From NCBI GenBank assembly GCA_000469685.2, contig LS997563.1, forward strand, positions 29,343,897 through 29,407,896: a DNA stretch of 64,000 bases, read 5' to 3'. Position 1 is the first letter of the stretch. Each line of letters opens with the position of its first letter. This DNA comes from Haemonchus contortus. Taxonomy: Eukaryota > Nematoda > Chromadorea > Rhabditida > Trichostrongylidae. Below are positions 1 through 11,850 of this stretch, piece after piece. Made by a program: the position numbers and the translations under genes. A model generated the notes under the pieces. The model was not told where the DNA came from and did no database searches. It was given only the letters and a program-made list of their open reading frames with translations.

Positions 1-2640
1 CGTTTAACGTGAAGGGAGCATCAGGTACCAATCCCTTCTTCATGAACATCGTCTTCGTTAAGTTCAGTCTCAAGCCGATCTTCCACAAGCTCTGTCAAAC
101 TCGGCCAGCATTCGTTCCGCCTGCTCGATGTTCGGTGTTATAAGCACAATGTCGTCCGCAAAGCGGAGGTGATGTAGGTAGCGGCCGTCGACCTTCACTC
201 TCAAGTCCTTCACTCCAAATGATGCATGATATTTTCGAGAGCAGCACTGAAAAGTTTGGGCGAAATGGTACCGTCCTGCAGGACACCTCTCTTCACGTTG
301 ATAATGAATTCCTTGTAGAATGGTGAAACCTTGGTCGTAGAGTTGTCGTAGAGCTCACGAAGCACCCTCATATATTGAGTAGGAACGCTCTGGTTGTCCA
401 GGCTCCAATTACCGCTTCTGTCTCAACGGTGTCGAAAGCTTTCTCCAAATCAGTGAACGTAGGACATAACGGAATTCTGTGCTCTCGTGATACTTCAATG
501 AATCTTGTAAGATTGTGGATATGATCGATTGTTCTGAAACCTCTCCGAAACCCTACTTGCTCGCATGACTGTCCTTCATCTAATATTCTGCCAATCCTGT
601 TTAGGATGACACGAGTGAAAAGCTTGTAGATTACAGACAGCACGCAGATTGGGCGATAATTGCCAATATCGTCTGGATCTTCCTTTTTATGCAGCAACTT
701 TATAGTTTTCCACGATATGGGCACTTTGCATTCCGACAGGTACCGCGTGAAGAGCCTAGCCAGAGTTCTGACGATGACTGGTAGAAGACTCTTCAGATGT
801 TCTGATTTGATCCTGTCGGGACCGGGCGGCGTACAGTTATTCATCGACGTGATGGCATGTCGTATTTCGAAAGGGAGAACCGAAGGAGAATACTCGTCTT
901 GCCTAAGATAGTGGATAGGCTTTGCGCGTGGCTGTCGAAAAGATCAGAGTAGAAGTCGTAGATGACCTTCTCCATTGCCCTTCGGGATGCAGCAACTGTC
1001 CCATCAGGACGACGAAGGGAAGTCATCTTGGTCTTGTAATTGGCGAAGCTCCGTCGGACTTCGCGAATGCTCTTTCCGGCCTTGGCGGCTTCGTCCATAA
1101 CTGCTGCTCTTCACTCTTTCAGATCTTCCTTTATTGCTTCTCTGCATAGCTTCGCAAGTTCAGACGTTTGTTGATGATTGCCTGTAGCTCGCGCGATTCC
1201 ACGCTGGCTTATCAGCTCGAGAGTCTTCGAAGAAAGCCATCTCTTGATTTCTTGTAGAATCTCTGCTTTCCTAGCGCTATCGTGAAGATGTTTGACGAGC
1301 CGTTTGTTTTCTTCTTCGATGGTGTCGATAACGGGATCTTTCCATTTACTCGCAAGTGAAGCGAAGTGGTGGTGGAGGTCTTGGGACTCCATTTCCTAAA
1401 CTTCATAGTTCTCGCACTGAGAAGCGGAATCTAGCGCAGAGGAGAGGATGGTCCGTTCCAGTGTAGAACTTCGGAACAACAGCGACGTCAGTCAGGCAAA
1501 ATCTCCGAATGAAGATGATGTGGTCTATTTCATATGGAACTGTCCACCAGGTGACTCCCATGTCCAACGTAAATGAGAGGGCTTCTGGAATTGCGAGTCA
1601 CCATGGGTGGTATGGGTCGACATGATAAACTCTTTACAGCCTATTACCCTGCTCATCCCAATACATTCCGTAGGGCCGGATGTGGAGTTCTTCGGCCGTT
1701 CTTCTGAGGCCAACCTTGGCGTTAAAATCACCGACGATAACCTTGAAGAAAGTGTGGTCTTCTCTGTAGAGGCTCTCCAGATCCAAATAAATGCCTCCAA
1801 CTCTTCTTCATAGCTTGATTTTGGTGCATAGGCAACGGAGATGGTTGAAGCTGAGGTTGAGCCACATCTTCTTAATCGCAAACGTCGGATTCGGGTTGTT
1901 AAGCTTTCGTACGAATCGATGTTCATGGCCAAGTACGGATTGACGAGGACACCCACGCCGCCGACGCCTCTGCTTCTCCGGACTCAAATACAGCGTGCAG
2001 GGCGCGATGCCTTCTCGTCTCGATCAGTCCGATGACTTTGTGCTTGACCTTCCTAACTTGCATCATCAGCTCTTCTATACACGCTTCCGATGCAAGCGTC
2101 CGTGCGTCCAAAGTACAGATCGCCACTTAGTCCTTCCCATTCTCTGCAGCCTATTTTGCTCTGAGATTTCAGCAGCCTTTCCCGGGTGCTCCTACCCAAC
2201 GCTGCCGTATTGGAGGTCCCCTTAGGTTCAGGAGAATGAGGCCCATTCCTATTGCTGTTTTTGGCGTGTAGATACCCAACGTGCAGCTTGCCCGGCTCTA
2301 ACGTGGGGGCTAGGTTCACTCCGGGGGCTTGCCAGGCTATCCCGAAGTGGACGAGAGGCTTTGTTTCTGAAGGCGGCCTCGAGTCGCCTCCCAGATACTC
2401 CCCAGTCGCTCGAATGCAAGCTTTTGGCCGAGTCGATGGGCAGAATACCAACTGCCCTCACAGAGTCTCCATACACGCATGCGTGGATCGCCTGCGAGAA
2501 ACAGAGGGTATATCGGCACAGCACAGCAGAATCAAGGAGTCCATCCTCTGGATCCACCTGTGTTTCTAGGCAACTACCGGTGACCTTTGATCGGCGATTA
2601 ATTCCCCTATCCGCCACCTGGGGACGCCCTACGTAGCCTC
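1..2640 (-). mobile_element. Decayed RTE-type non-LTR retrotransposon, truncated by the window edge
   Basis: On the minus strand, fragments in the order endonuclease, linker, reverse transcriptase run from about 2126 to position 1. The apurinic-like endonuclease start (ICTLDARTL) lies near 2120; further endonuclease pieces, in shifted frames, run to about 1525. A linker with a long open stretch lies at 1111-1392. The reverse transcriptase palm lies at 368-844 and shows PPGPDRI, NYRPI, QVGFRRG and FTDLEKAFDTV. The catalytic FADD motif is at 151-162, in another frame. At least three frame changes and stops break the reading frame, so it is inactive. The 5' part (2130-2640) is open on minus but resembles no domain I know. 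The C-terminal thumb and 3' end lie outside the window. The RTE clade call comes from the endonuclease-RT order and the RT wording, which match families common in hookworm genomes. Confidence 0.85.
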
Positions 2641-2851
2641 GTCACTAACCGGCTGATTATCCTTCAGCGAGAGAGAACTCACAGTGAAGGAGATCTGTAG
2701 GGTGGGTCAGTATTTTCAGCCATTTCCAAGTCTGTCATATGTCATTGACTGCTGTCAGTGTGAGCCCTGAACCTCACCGAAAAACCGTCAACAATGCATG
2801 AGGATTGCTTTGTAACAGCTTCTTTATCAGCTTTTATCACTTGCTACTATT

Positions 2852-3239
2852 GGGTAACGGAACTTCTCCCCTATCGCGGCATTCTCCCTTGCGGCATGCG
2901 GCAAATGTCACTGCAATTACCGTACTCACCCCGCCTCTCGCCAATCGATAGGACGCGATATTTTTCCTTGACTGGCTTGCTTTTTCATTAGATTTTATCG
3001 TTTTTTCTTCTGTTTCTTTTTAGTTTTCATGTTTATTAGACTTGATTAATTAAAATGACTCCTTCTATATAAACGACGATCAAGACCGCATTGGAATTGA
3101 AAAGAGCGGCCAGCCAATTCAAATAATTAAAGGACTCCCTACCTCACAAATTGCGCGCTCCAATCCTCCATCGCAATCCTGCGATAGGCGGCGGGTGCGG
3201 CGTGTGCGACGCCGTGTTAGGGGAGAAGTTCCCGGACCC
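2852..3239. mobile_element. 388-bp MITE with 9-bp target-site duplication (Mutator-like), copy 1
   Basis: The ends are inverted: it begins GGGTAACGGAACTTCTCCCC and the reverse complement of the other end begins GGGTCCGGGAACTTCTCCCC. The flanks GCTACTATT at 2843-2851 and 3240-3248 are a perfect 9-bp direct repeat, so the borders are exact. No coding capacity is visible. A 9-bp duplication is typical of Mutator-like (MULE) elements, which is the basis for the superfamily guess. A second copy of exactly 388 bp is at 40709-41096 and a larger relative is at 39061-40680. Confidence 0.88.
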
Positions 3240-3359
3240 GCTACTATTAGACACCACCTCTTATAGGCTCCAATCACTTTCTGTTGTTCTCCATCACACC
3301 ACCACCCAGGTTTGTGTTCAATCACACCTGATACAATCAAAAGGCGATATTATCTAATA

Positions 3360-4280
3360 GAAAGGCTTTGAACTTCCGGTGGTCCTCTCAATCCCCCATT
3401 ATCACTCAGTAGCTTTTTTTAGCTCCCACCTACATTGCTAGTCTTACCTTCGAGTCCGTGGATCAAAACACGATTGACATCCATTCGATTTTGTATGAAT
3501 TTCAAGGGGCGCGGATTGCTCAACGCCGACCGCTCTGCTCCTTACCTTTCATACCAATAGAAAAACTCACCCTGTGTTTTCTGGGTTTCGCCTAAAAAAT
3601 TCTCTAAATAGCATTCTAGCGATAGAATTTTCGACTCAATTCTAAATAATTCGTATGATTTTTATCAAACTTCTGGAGATCCTTCCGAAGAATCGTTTCA
3701 AACCTTTGCGTGCTTTGGCGAGACAGTAGATTTTGGTTTTACCATTACGACTTCTCCTCTCATTGTCGGCTGCTCATCATAACGTAACACTATGTCCTTA
3801 ACAAGCTATTCTAGTAATCTTCAATGAAGGTTATGTTTAATACCCATTACCATCACAGCAGGTTCAGCCGAGTGAGGTGGTGAGCTGAACGATTCGAGGG
3901 CTGTCTTCTCCTGTAATTAACATTTAATGATGATCCTCACAACTAAGTGTTTGCTAGTGTGACTTAGTCTGTCATCCATGATGAAGTGTTTTGTCGCTGT
4001 ATGTTCGAGAACAACCAGAAGCAGCCCTCAGTGTAAGTAAAAGGGATCAGAATATATGGAATAGCTTAACCATACCATATTTGTGACCTGTTCCGTATTA
4101 TAGAGGAAACAGAGAAAGCTAGTACCACCCGTTGTCCCAGAGACTGCACATCACCCAAGACCCTTGTGTGAGGACCATCTTCCATTGATCATGCTGTCTT
4201 GATCATTATGGTATCCTTACCAGAAGCTATGCATGTGAGTTATCAGGGAGAGTGATGAGTCCCCTTCAACAAAGTTTCCA
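3360..4280. other. Intergenic stretch, no gene seen
   Basis: I see no open frame with plausible splice signals, no RNA gene and no clear repeat border here. The sequence is AT-rich with scattered short stops in all frames. Confidence 0.5.
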
Positions 4281-5165
4281 CCACTCCTGGGTACCATAAC
4301 TATGCCACCTATATCACCCGTCGATCCGTTGGTCATCTCTTTGCTCGACCTGGTACCTTTACCAAGTACCAAGGCTCAGAACTTAGTGGGCCCAGTAATC
4401 ACTGAAAGGAATTTGAATCATCCGGAAATTGAAGGGTCGAGAGTTCAATTCCAACACCAAGAACGGTATAAACTCGAAGACCCCCACCTTCTATAGGTTT
4501 TATCAGTTCTTATGATTTTTTGTTAGCTTCAATTTATCCACCAACGTGGTTCCTGTTAGCTTTTGACAGAAAAGGAATTACAGGTCCTATAGGCCTTGCC
4601 TCCTTCCTGTCTTTATAAGCCCTTACCCTTGCTATCAGTTCTTGTCACGTTCCCTCATCGACGGGTCAAGTTCCCCTAATCGATGCGAATAATGAAACGG
4701 ACACAGCGTTACGGGGTGTCGAGGTTCCATGTTGGCAGGGAGCGTGTAGCCGAATCTATGACTTTTACCTTCTATGGCTTCATATCAGCCCTTATCAGTT
4801 GTTATCAATCCGTGTTACCTACCATCTGTGATCCTTCTACACCCTACATCACCTGTCGAAGGGTCAGCGCTTCCCCGCTAAGACGGAGGGTGTGACAGGT
4901 CTCGTAACCTTTGCCTTCATAGTCTCCTTATCAGCCCCTATCAATGCATCACTTCCTACCACTTACCACAATCGTGTTCTCATCCTGTATACTGCATTCC
5001 TTCCAAATCTGATCACTCTAGGTCCAGAGGACAGGAGTTATGAGTTCCCAGTCAAAGACAAACACTGACACACACACAGAACCCACAGCACACACACGCA
5101 CACACACAACATACACAAACACACCTATAAACCAATAGACACATTTGGCGAGTGATATAAAGTAA
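4280..5165 (+). repeat. Decayed tandem-repeat block ending in a CA-rich tract, copy A
   Basis: Diverged units recur every 130-150 bp, each with a phrase like 'cttatcagcccttatca' followed by 'cctaccat.tgtgatcc'. The block closes with 'ctaggtcca.aggacaggagttatga', a CA-rich microsatellite (about 5060-5135) and 'gcgagtgatataaagta'. The same order and closing phrase recurs at 7440-8010 (plus) and inverted at 16670-17340, so this is a dispersed element with internal tandem units rather than a local satellite. No coding potential is evident. Confidence 0.6.
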
Positions 5166-5331
5166 AATCATTCTTATGCCGTATGTTTTACCTTGATAGC
5201 TGAACATATCACCGATGATAGGAATCAAATACTACGCATTCGCTATGCTGCGAAACCGGTTCGTCATGAAAATCTCTCTCAACGTCATCGTAAGAGGATT
5301 ACTTCGATGAGAGGAGAGGAGTAGTTGACGC

Positions 5332-5879
5332 TTATGTTCTACTGCTGCTGAAGACGGTGGTTCTCTCCGGCTTGGCCGTTTTCCTGAGATGTGAATCCTT
5401 TCGAACGGAGAATTTTGAATTCTCTCCACTATTCCTGAACAGGTCTCAACACGGGTAGTACCGTTAATCAGTTTGGGTACACCTCTGGGTGTGAAACAGC
5501 TAAATAGGTGAATAAGTCATGCGGCGGGTTCCTTTTAGTCCCTATTGGTTCTGCAACGCTCACCGAAGTACTTGGCAAGCACGTGCCAGGCGGAGGACAC
5601 CGTGCGTTCTCTGCGGTATAAAGATTTAGATGGTTACGGAATTGGACTTATGGAATTAAGATGGATAGTCACCTGAAGCGCTTCATTTGATTCTACTGGT
5701 CCCGCAACTCCTTCCTTAGATTCTGTAGGCCTTGCTTGCTGCTCACCATCTGGCTGTGCAACTCTTTCACCAGATGGCGTAACTCCAGCGACTCCTTCAC
5801 CAGATGGCGTGACGCCAGCAACTTTTTCATGGGAACCGGTCATTTCTTTTGAATGTTGTTCTTCATGAGGTTCTTCCAT
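5332..5879 (-). CDS. Small hydrophilic repeat protein, hypothetical (3 exons)
   Basis: Proposed exons on minus: 5673-5879, 5564-5610 and 5332-5434 (357 nt, 118 codons plus stop). Phases agree at both junctions (0, then 2). Donors are CAG|GTGACT and TCG|GTGAGC; acceptors are ACCGCAG and TGTTCAG. The first exon is Glu/Pro/Gly-rich and contains two back-to-back copies of AGVTPSGE. The C-terminal part is basic (RKDSHLRKTAKPERT). No signal peptide, membrane segment or known domain is visible. The ATG at 5877-5879 is the first in-frame start. I do not recognise the family. The exon-1 reading frame is the most convincing part; the short middle exon is inferred only from phase and splice consensus, so the 3' structure could be wrong. 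Confidence 0.45.
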
Positions 5880-7440
5880 TCGTCAACAGATCGTTACTGA
5901 ACAAAATTTTGAAGTGCCTGCGAGTTCGATGAAGGCATAGGAGAAACGTACCACCTGGCTGTAACATACAGTCATAAATGAACGTATCCGAACCTGACTG
6001 CCACTTATCAGGATCATTTCATTTCATGGAAGCATGATGATATTACGGCATATAAAAGAGCAGGCGTAAACCGGTCGGTGAAGTCACCAAATTGGACCTT
6101 CGCCAAATTCAACGCATTTCGCACTCTGAAATTCGAAATGATGTCGAGGGAGGGAGAATGTAGGACGGGGGAGTTGGAAGAAAGTAGGGACTGGGGGTCA
6201 TGAAGACTGTGAAAGGGAAAGGGTAGATATCATGTAAAAGGGATATGTCATGGGGTACAGTGCAAAAGAAAGCTACGGGAAGAGCTCACCCATATGCATC
6301 ATGCCATCATTATACAAAAAATCATGATCAACTGTATGCTTCTTCAGCGTTAGATCGTTTCTTCTGCCAATTATCGTAGGGATGGTGAGATGCAAGACCA
6401 TTTGCGAGAGGAGCTGTGAGCCGAGGCCGCAAAAGGGTTGCAAACGAGTTGCAGTCAGTTTATAAATAAAAAAATAGGCTTGTAGTGTGTCAGAGTGGCA
6501 ATGACTGTAAAAGGGGCATCAGCAGAAAAGCTTTCAGACTTACTGCCATATCAGGATATCCTGCAAGCCACCCTATTCTTCTAAGGTCATTGAATGGGTA
6601 GAGAATTGACACTGGATGCTTGAAAAGCTCTTCACCCACTCAAATGACCAGGCCAACTGTAGTAGAAAGGAATCAGAGAAGAAATTCGCGACTTAGAAAT
6701 ATCCTCGGAGTAGGAGTAGGGTCTCGATAGCGTAAAGATAAAGCACGACGGCCGGAAAGAACGGGTCCAGGTCAGCGGCGTGGCGAACCCTCTGATTTTC
6801 CTTTCAATGATACCTTATTGTCACGACCAGTCGGGCCGCCCGGCTAACGCCAGCGATTTTTTTCTGTGAGCCAGTCTCGCTGTGTCCGGAAGGACATCGT
6901 TAATATCACGAAGGCGATTATTCAGAGAAAAAACTCCATCGCGGCTGAGGCTACTATGTTAGCTACCATCAATGTTCCTCAATGCCATCATCAAGGGCTC
7001 TCCTCCTTCTTGGGGCAGAGGGACTTTGCCCGAAAAATATCGAATTAAAGAAATTCCCCCTTTTAAATATGTTATTTCGCTTTTTCGCTGAGCGAGAGTA
7101 TAGACTATCAGATGCCTTCAAAGATGTACCTCCTTTTCTCTACGCATACATCATTAAATGTGAATCCAACATTGTTACCGGTCGGATGAATTTTGCTAAG
7201 AATGATATCAAAGCAAAGCGAAACCGTGATCTTTCACTTATTCGCAAACTCCGCTGGGTAGCGGTGGTAATCTAATAGCAAGACGTGAACCAAATTCAAT
7301 CACATCACGAAAATCAAATATCACACAACTTACCCTAATCATAATGTAATGGCCCTAATGTAATAATCACACAACTTACCCTTGTCGAATGAAACATCCC
7401 AAAAAGTCAAAGCTAGATCGTAAATAACAAAGGCGCTAGG
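5880..7440. other. Intergenic stretch, no convincing gene
   Basis: Short open frames exist on plus at 6866-7275, but they lack a start with splice or trans-splice context and resemble nothing known. A 16-bp direct repeat (atcacacaacttaccc) occurs near 7319 and 7367. Nothing else is supported. Confidence 0.5.
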
Positions 7441-8010
7441 ATATAATTGGTATGTGAATCTTCTTTGAGGCCTTTTCTATTGTCAGTGTTCCCATCCTGC
7501 CCCTCCTGTTGATTGCTCTCCAAGACCACAGGATCAGGAGTTGTGGATTTCCCTTCATTTATTTCGCGAAATCCTGTTCCTTGGGGGCGTAGTCCGGCAC
7601 TACTACTCACCGTAAGTGTTCCCATGCTGCCTCCTACCAAGTTTGAACGCCCTAGAGGCAAACTGAAAGTTTTGGCGCAAACTTCGCCTTCTATAAGCGG
7701 GGTCCGATCCTCCCACCTACGATAAATGTTCCCATCCTGCCGCCTGTGCTCCTGCCGAGTTTTAAAGCTCTAGGTCCACGGGGACATGAGTTATGAATTT
7801 GCGGCCGAAAGTTTCTAACGCGCACGCCGCGCTCCCTGTGAACGGAGTCTGGTCCTGCCACTTACCAAAGGGGTCCCATTCTGTCCCCCTTACTCCTACC
7901 AATTTTGAACGCTCTAGGTCCACGGACACAGGAGTTATGAATTTCCGGTCAAACACACACACCGACACACCAACAGACACACTTAGCGAATTATATAAAG
8001 TAGGATATTT
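7440..8010 (+). repeat. Decayed tandem-repeat block with CA tail, copy B
   Basis: Four diverged units carry 'gtgttcccatcctgcc.cct' followed by 'ctcctaccaa.tttgaacgctctaggtcca'. The last unit runs into 'caggagttatgaatttccggtcaaacacacacacc' and then 'agcgaattatataaagtaggata'. That terminal phrase is shared with the blocks at 4280-5165 and, inverted, at 16670-17340. Confidence 0.65.
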
Positions 8011-8516
8011 CACCGTGTACTGCAGGGCTTCCTCACAAAGTAAAAGTATTATTCGTGACTTTTCTTCCAGTCTCTCATACTAGCACCGGTCGTCACAGAG
8101 TACTGGGCAAAAAAGATGTGAAGGAGAAGGAGGGTTGGCACCGGAATTCCCCTCAATTCCCTACTCATCAAGACTGGGGGGTGGGACTGGTTCGAAACCG
8201 AAGTGACGTAACATGAAAAACCAATGACTATTCCTAGGATAGTGTTCCGGTGGGAGAATACAGCTGGAGCGGTTGGATGAGGTAACAGCAGCAGACGTGG
8301 CGTACTGTATGCAGTTGCATTGGACGCAGCCACACTGACTTCGCGTAAACAGTACGAAGAAATTCATTTCTTGCAATTTTGCATTTTTCTGCAGTGCTTT
8401 TCGCCTAGCGAGACATGTAACCACTGTTTCGTTTGATTTTGCCCTTCTTAATCAATTTTTTTGCAGTATACTACTAAGTACCTTGAACGAATGCAGAAAA
8501 CGAGGGGTGACAAAGG

Positions 8517-9907
8517 ATGAGATCAGTAGCTCTGTTAGCGCAGAAGTTTTCCCGGTTGGGAATCGCTCGAGGGTTACACTCGCACAGTACGTTGATTAAT
8601 GTGCTAATTTATGCTGTCCTCGTCATTTACTTGATTTTCAGGCTTTCATAGTCCATTGTCGTCAGGATTGTATATTCCTCTCCCGAAAAATGACCGAATA
8701 CCATCAAATTCAGGTAATAACAAGCATTATTGAAAGTGTAACGCATAATCTGCAAGCTACGCCCATTATAGCTATACATTGGATGAACAAATATCATCTT
8801 TGAAATGTTGCCATAATCTTCTACGTTCTCGTTGACAGGGTCTAGAGGATATGTCCCGGGAACATTGCCATTTTTGAATATTTTATCTGAGTAATGGTGG
8901 TAAACTAAAACTGCATCTAGGTGAGGACACAGAGCTATTTGGGGCGAACTTTTTAAAACAACCCACTGGCTAAAGTATCTACCTTTGAGCCATCGATGTG
9001 TTTTACCAGGTACTGCTCTCTCAACCCGTAGAATTACTGCAAGCTTTTGATCTAATCTACTATAGTGAGGTCCTTGTCTGTTTGTGACCTTGCGTTCCTT
9101 AATTTTTTAAGTCCATGTAAAATTATGTGTAAATATAGATACGTATATATGAGATGATTTTCAGAAACAGCCGAAACTCCTAGCGCAGGTGGTCAGAGAC
9201 CTACTGTACCGTACAGCCTTCCAGCTCTCGAAAATTGTCGACAGGTACTTTTATGAACTCTTTACAGTATGCTTGATCAGGCATCTCATCATTTTTTCAG
9301 GTCTACACGTTTCCAACGTTGAACAGGTCTCCAATTGTAGCTCCTCCTCCCTTTCTACATCGAATTCTAGAAAAGATGGATCCAATCCCTGAAAAGGTGA
9401 GCTTTTTGTTCGGCCACTACTACACCTCAGCTTTGAACGATCTCCCTGTGAGAACTGAAGCTTTTTCGCTCCGCTCTTTCTCAGTGTTCTTGATGTGTAT
9501 TTTTCCTTTTCTCTTCGGCAACATGAAGAAGCTCAACCACTGTGTCAAACCTATGTTATTTGGATTATGTGTGTATTTGAGGCTCCGATAGAAGCTCCTC
9601 CCACCGCGAATCCTGTGCCGATTCAACTGGCTCCCCGAATGCTTATTATACGAAGGAAGAAAATGAAAAAGCACAAAAGAAGAAAACGTTATAATAGAGA
9701 TTTTTTCAAATATCAGAAACATCACAAGGAGAAGAAGTTGAGAGTAAGTCAATCAGTTGCAAAGTACTAAATGTCGAACGGTGTGATCGTTATTATTCGA
9801 ATCAATTCCAGGCGGAGCGTGAGTTCATCAAGCGTATGAAAGCTCATCTAGCAGAGTTGGAGTCATTCAAACCTGAGCAATACGTCGAAGAAACCATTGC
9901 AGCGTAA
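8517..9907 (+). CDS. Mitochondrial small ribosomal subunit protein mS38 (AURKAIP1/COX24 family)
   Basis: Six exons: 8517-8586, 8642-8713, 9165-9244, 9301-9396, 9582-9743 and 9812-9907 (576 nt, 191 residues). All phases match. Acceptors are TTTTCAG or similar, except exon 5, which follows TTTGAG. The first 23 residues (MRSVALLAQKFSRLGIARG...) form a basic amphipathic mitochondrial presequence. Exon 5 carries the family hallmark, a highly basic block around RRKKMKKHKRRKRYNRD, the COX24/DUF1713 motif that binds the mitochondrial small-subunit rRNA. The acidic C-terminus ends EETIAA. Family knowledge: mS38 is a late-joining mitoribosome protein (AURKAIP1 in mammals). A TTTTTTGCAG about 45 bases before the ATG could be a trans-splice acceptor. 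No lesion is seen. The next gene starts about 530 bp downstream on the same strand. Confidence 0.9.
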
Positions 9908-10437
9908 ATTTCCAAGCTGAAACTCGTCTTCTGCTTTTTTGTCTTCGTTTCATATATGCTTTTTGGCGCAGATTTTTCTTTCCTAACAATATTTATGTAT
10001 TTCTTGGAAAACTGTTTGTGAGAACACTTGGGCAAGTAACAGTAACACCAGGGCAAGGCAGAAGTGTTGAAAAATTCCGTATGAATGCATCTAAGTTCTG
10101 CGTTATATTAATCATTCATCTTCAAATGGAAAGTATTCAGGGGATCTGAGGTCTTCGTTTACCAAGTTGTAGAGTTTAAATATAGATAGCTCCTTATGAT
10201 TGTATCTTTTTTCAAAGGCGGGTTACTATTTTTCAAGAGGATTGATGTCAACCAGCTTTTGGATTTGTAATATCACGTGAGCCTCGGGTGAAACTCATCG
10301 GTTCTGGTGCCCGAATTTGACGTTTCTTTCTTTTCAAATGTTCTCGCTTCGATTTTTCTCTCTATAACCTCAGAGGGCAGTTTTGAGGCTGGTTCTGCCT
10401 AGAAAATTATGGCGAAATGCTTCATTTGTTTAACGTT

Positions 10438-11661
10438 ATGAGTGAGACCTTAGAGGTGAGCAGTAAGCTTATGTTTTTGCATTATCAGACAATCATCCTG
10501 ATGTGTAGTGCGCGATCAATGAAGTTTAGAGGAACGCATGATTCCTTTCTTATTTCGAGCTAGAACGGGATAAATACCAAGTTGGTGCACCAAGGCGTTC
10601 TGCTGTCGACAACTTTATTTCCGTTCTCTCTGCATAACGACATTTTTCTCTTGAGTCGGAGTTTCCGTCAAGTATATCTTTAACCAAATTTCGTTGTATT
10701 ACAAACTGTCTAGTTGAGTCACAGTCGAGCAGTGTTTTTCTTGAAGAGGATTGATCAGAAGATCAGGTGGTAAGTAGCAGTTAAAGCTCATACTTCAACC
10801 TCATACCCTCCTGTTAACAGCTATATTAGGGAAATTTATTGAAAAATTTGTGTGGGGTCTAGTTGGGGTCTCCACCACAAATCCAACAAGCTGAAGTTTC
10901 CTTAATCCTCCTTTCCTTTCCTCTTGTTTCTCCCTAGTGTCCGTTAGGCTCTGCTGATACATACTCTCTTGTCACAGGACTTATTAAAAATGATATTTAC
11001 AGTCCAAGTACGGCTTTCTATGAACCTCGGCATAGTTGTATTGCTGTGTTTATTATTTTCTGTAACTCTTCACGAGGTTACTGGGTGGTTTCGAGGAATG
11101 CAAAAGCTACGGTGAGTGGTTCTCCTTTGATCACCTGCGTGCTCTGGGGGCCTCGAACTTCAGTAGGGCAGTGGAGACGTTTGGTCGGATAGTCACAAAT
11201 TGTAATGTTCCTTTCAGGCTCTGAAGAAGGCGACCCCGCCGAAACGTCAGCCTAATAAAGCTCATTTACAAACCTCGTGAAGAGTTACAGAAAATAATAA
11301 ACACAGCGATATTTACAGTCTTTCTATTTTGCATAATGTATAACATCATAGTGCTGGTTCAGCGCCTCGATACCAAATACTAAATAAGGCTTAATTGATT
11401 TGGTAATTCAACAGTTCATCAGCATTTATCGTATTAATTTCTGTTTTTCGTTATAGAGCGAAAAAGGAGTGGTCGGATGATCTTGCGCCAACAGGGAGGA
11501 AGTTATATCCTCACTGGTCAAGGCTCATGTCTTTGGAAGAACTTTATGGACTACCGAAAAGTGATTATATAGACAAGAAAGCTGGATTAGCTGGAGAGGA
11601 GGATGCGGAAAAGATCAAGCAGTTGAAGATAGAGTACGATAACAAGTACCGCGGTATCTGA
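10438..11661 (+). CDS. Short conserved-looking protein, function unknown (last exon sure, 5' exons inferred)
   Basis: The last exon, 11457-11661, is well supported. It follows TTATAG and reads AKKEWSDDLAPTGRKLYPHW, then a charged segment ending DNKYRGI and TGA. In phase upstream is a 53-nt exon at 10714-10766 (FFLKRIDQKI), and a possible start exon at 10438-10455 (MSETLE) with a GAG|GTGAGC donor. Together they give 91 residues. The ATG exon is only a guess from phase. No signal peptide or membrane segment is visible. It lies downstream of the mS38 gene in the same direction, so co-transcription is possible, but there is no evidence of function. Intron 10767-11456 carries a retroposed element at 11005-11307. 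Confidence 0.55.
11005..11307. mobile_element. 303-bp retroposed element (SINE/Penelope-like) with 13-bp TSD, copy A
   Basis: Flanked by GATATTTACAGTC at 10992-11004 and 11308-11320, a perfect 13-bp direct repeat, so the borders are defined. The ends are inverted to each other: 'ctgtgtttattattttctgtaactcttcacgaggtt' near 11044 and its complement near 11272-11306. The 3' part holds 'ctgaagaaggcgaccccgccgaaacgtc' (11221-11248), in a hammerhead-ribozyme-like arrangement. A second copy (34533-34862) has the internal segment inverted. No protein is encoded. The target-site length fits target-primed retroposition. Confidence 0.8.
11216..11253 (+). ncRNA. Candidate hammerhead-ribozyme-like core in the retroposed element
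   Basis: The order is stem I strand AGGCU, core CUGAAGA, stem II GGCG with loop ACCC and CGCC, core GAAA, then CGUC and stem I partner AGCCU. The 5-bp AGGCU/AGCCU pairing and the 4-bp GGCG/CGCC pairing are exact. Stem III would have to be the palindrome ACGU, which could form only between two molecules. One unpaired A (11228) next to stem II departs from the consensus. Family knowledge: Penelope-like elements are known to carry minimal hammerheads. Cleavage activity is inference only. Confidence 0.4.
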
Positions 11662-11850
11662 TCTCAGTCTTTCTGTTATTTTTTCATGTTTTTCATAGGT
11701 TGTTAGGTTAAAGATGCAGATATCATTTTATAGTTGTTCTGTTGTTTTTTTTTCTTGATGAGATCATGATTTATGCTGTTATGCCTTACTGTGTATGTGC
11801 AGTCAGAAAAAAAGTTACGGATTTGCTTTTGGAAACTGTGCAGGAAATTT

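Noticed and set aside
7319..7385. Two 16-bp direct repeats that could suggest a CRISPR-like array
   Set aside because: Only two copies with one spacer, in a eukaryotic genome; chance or local duplication.
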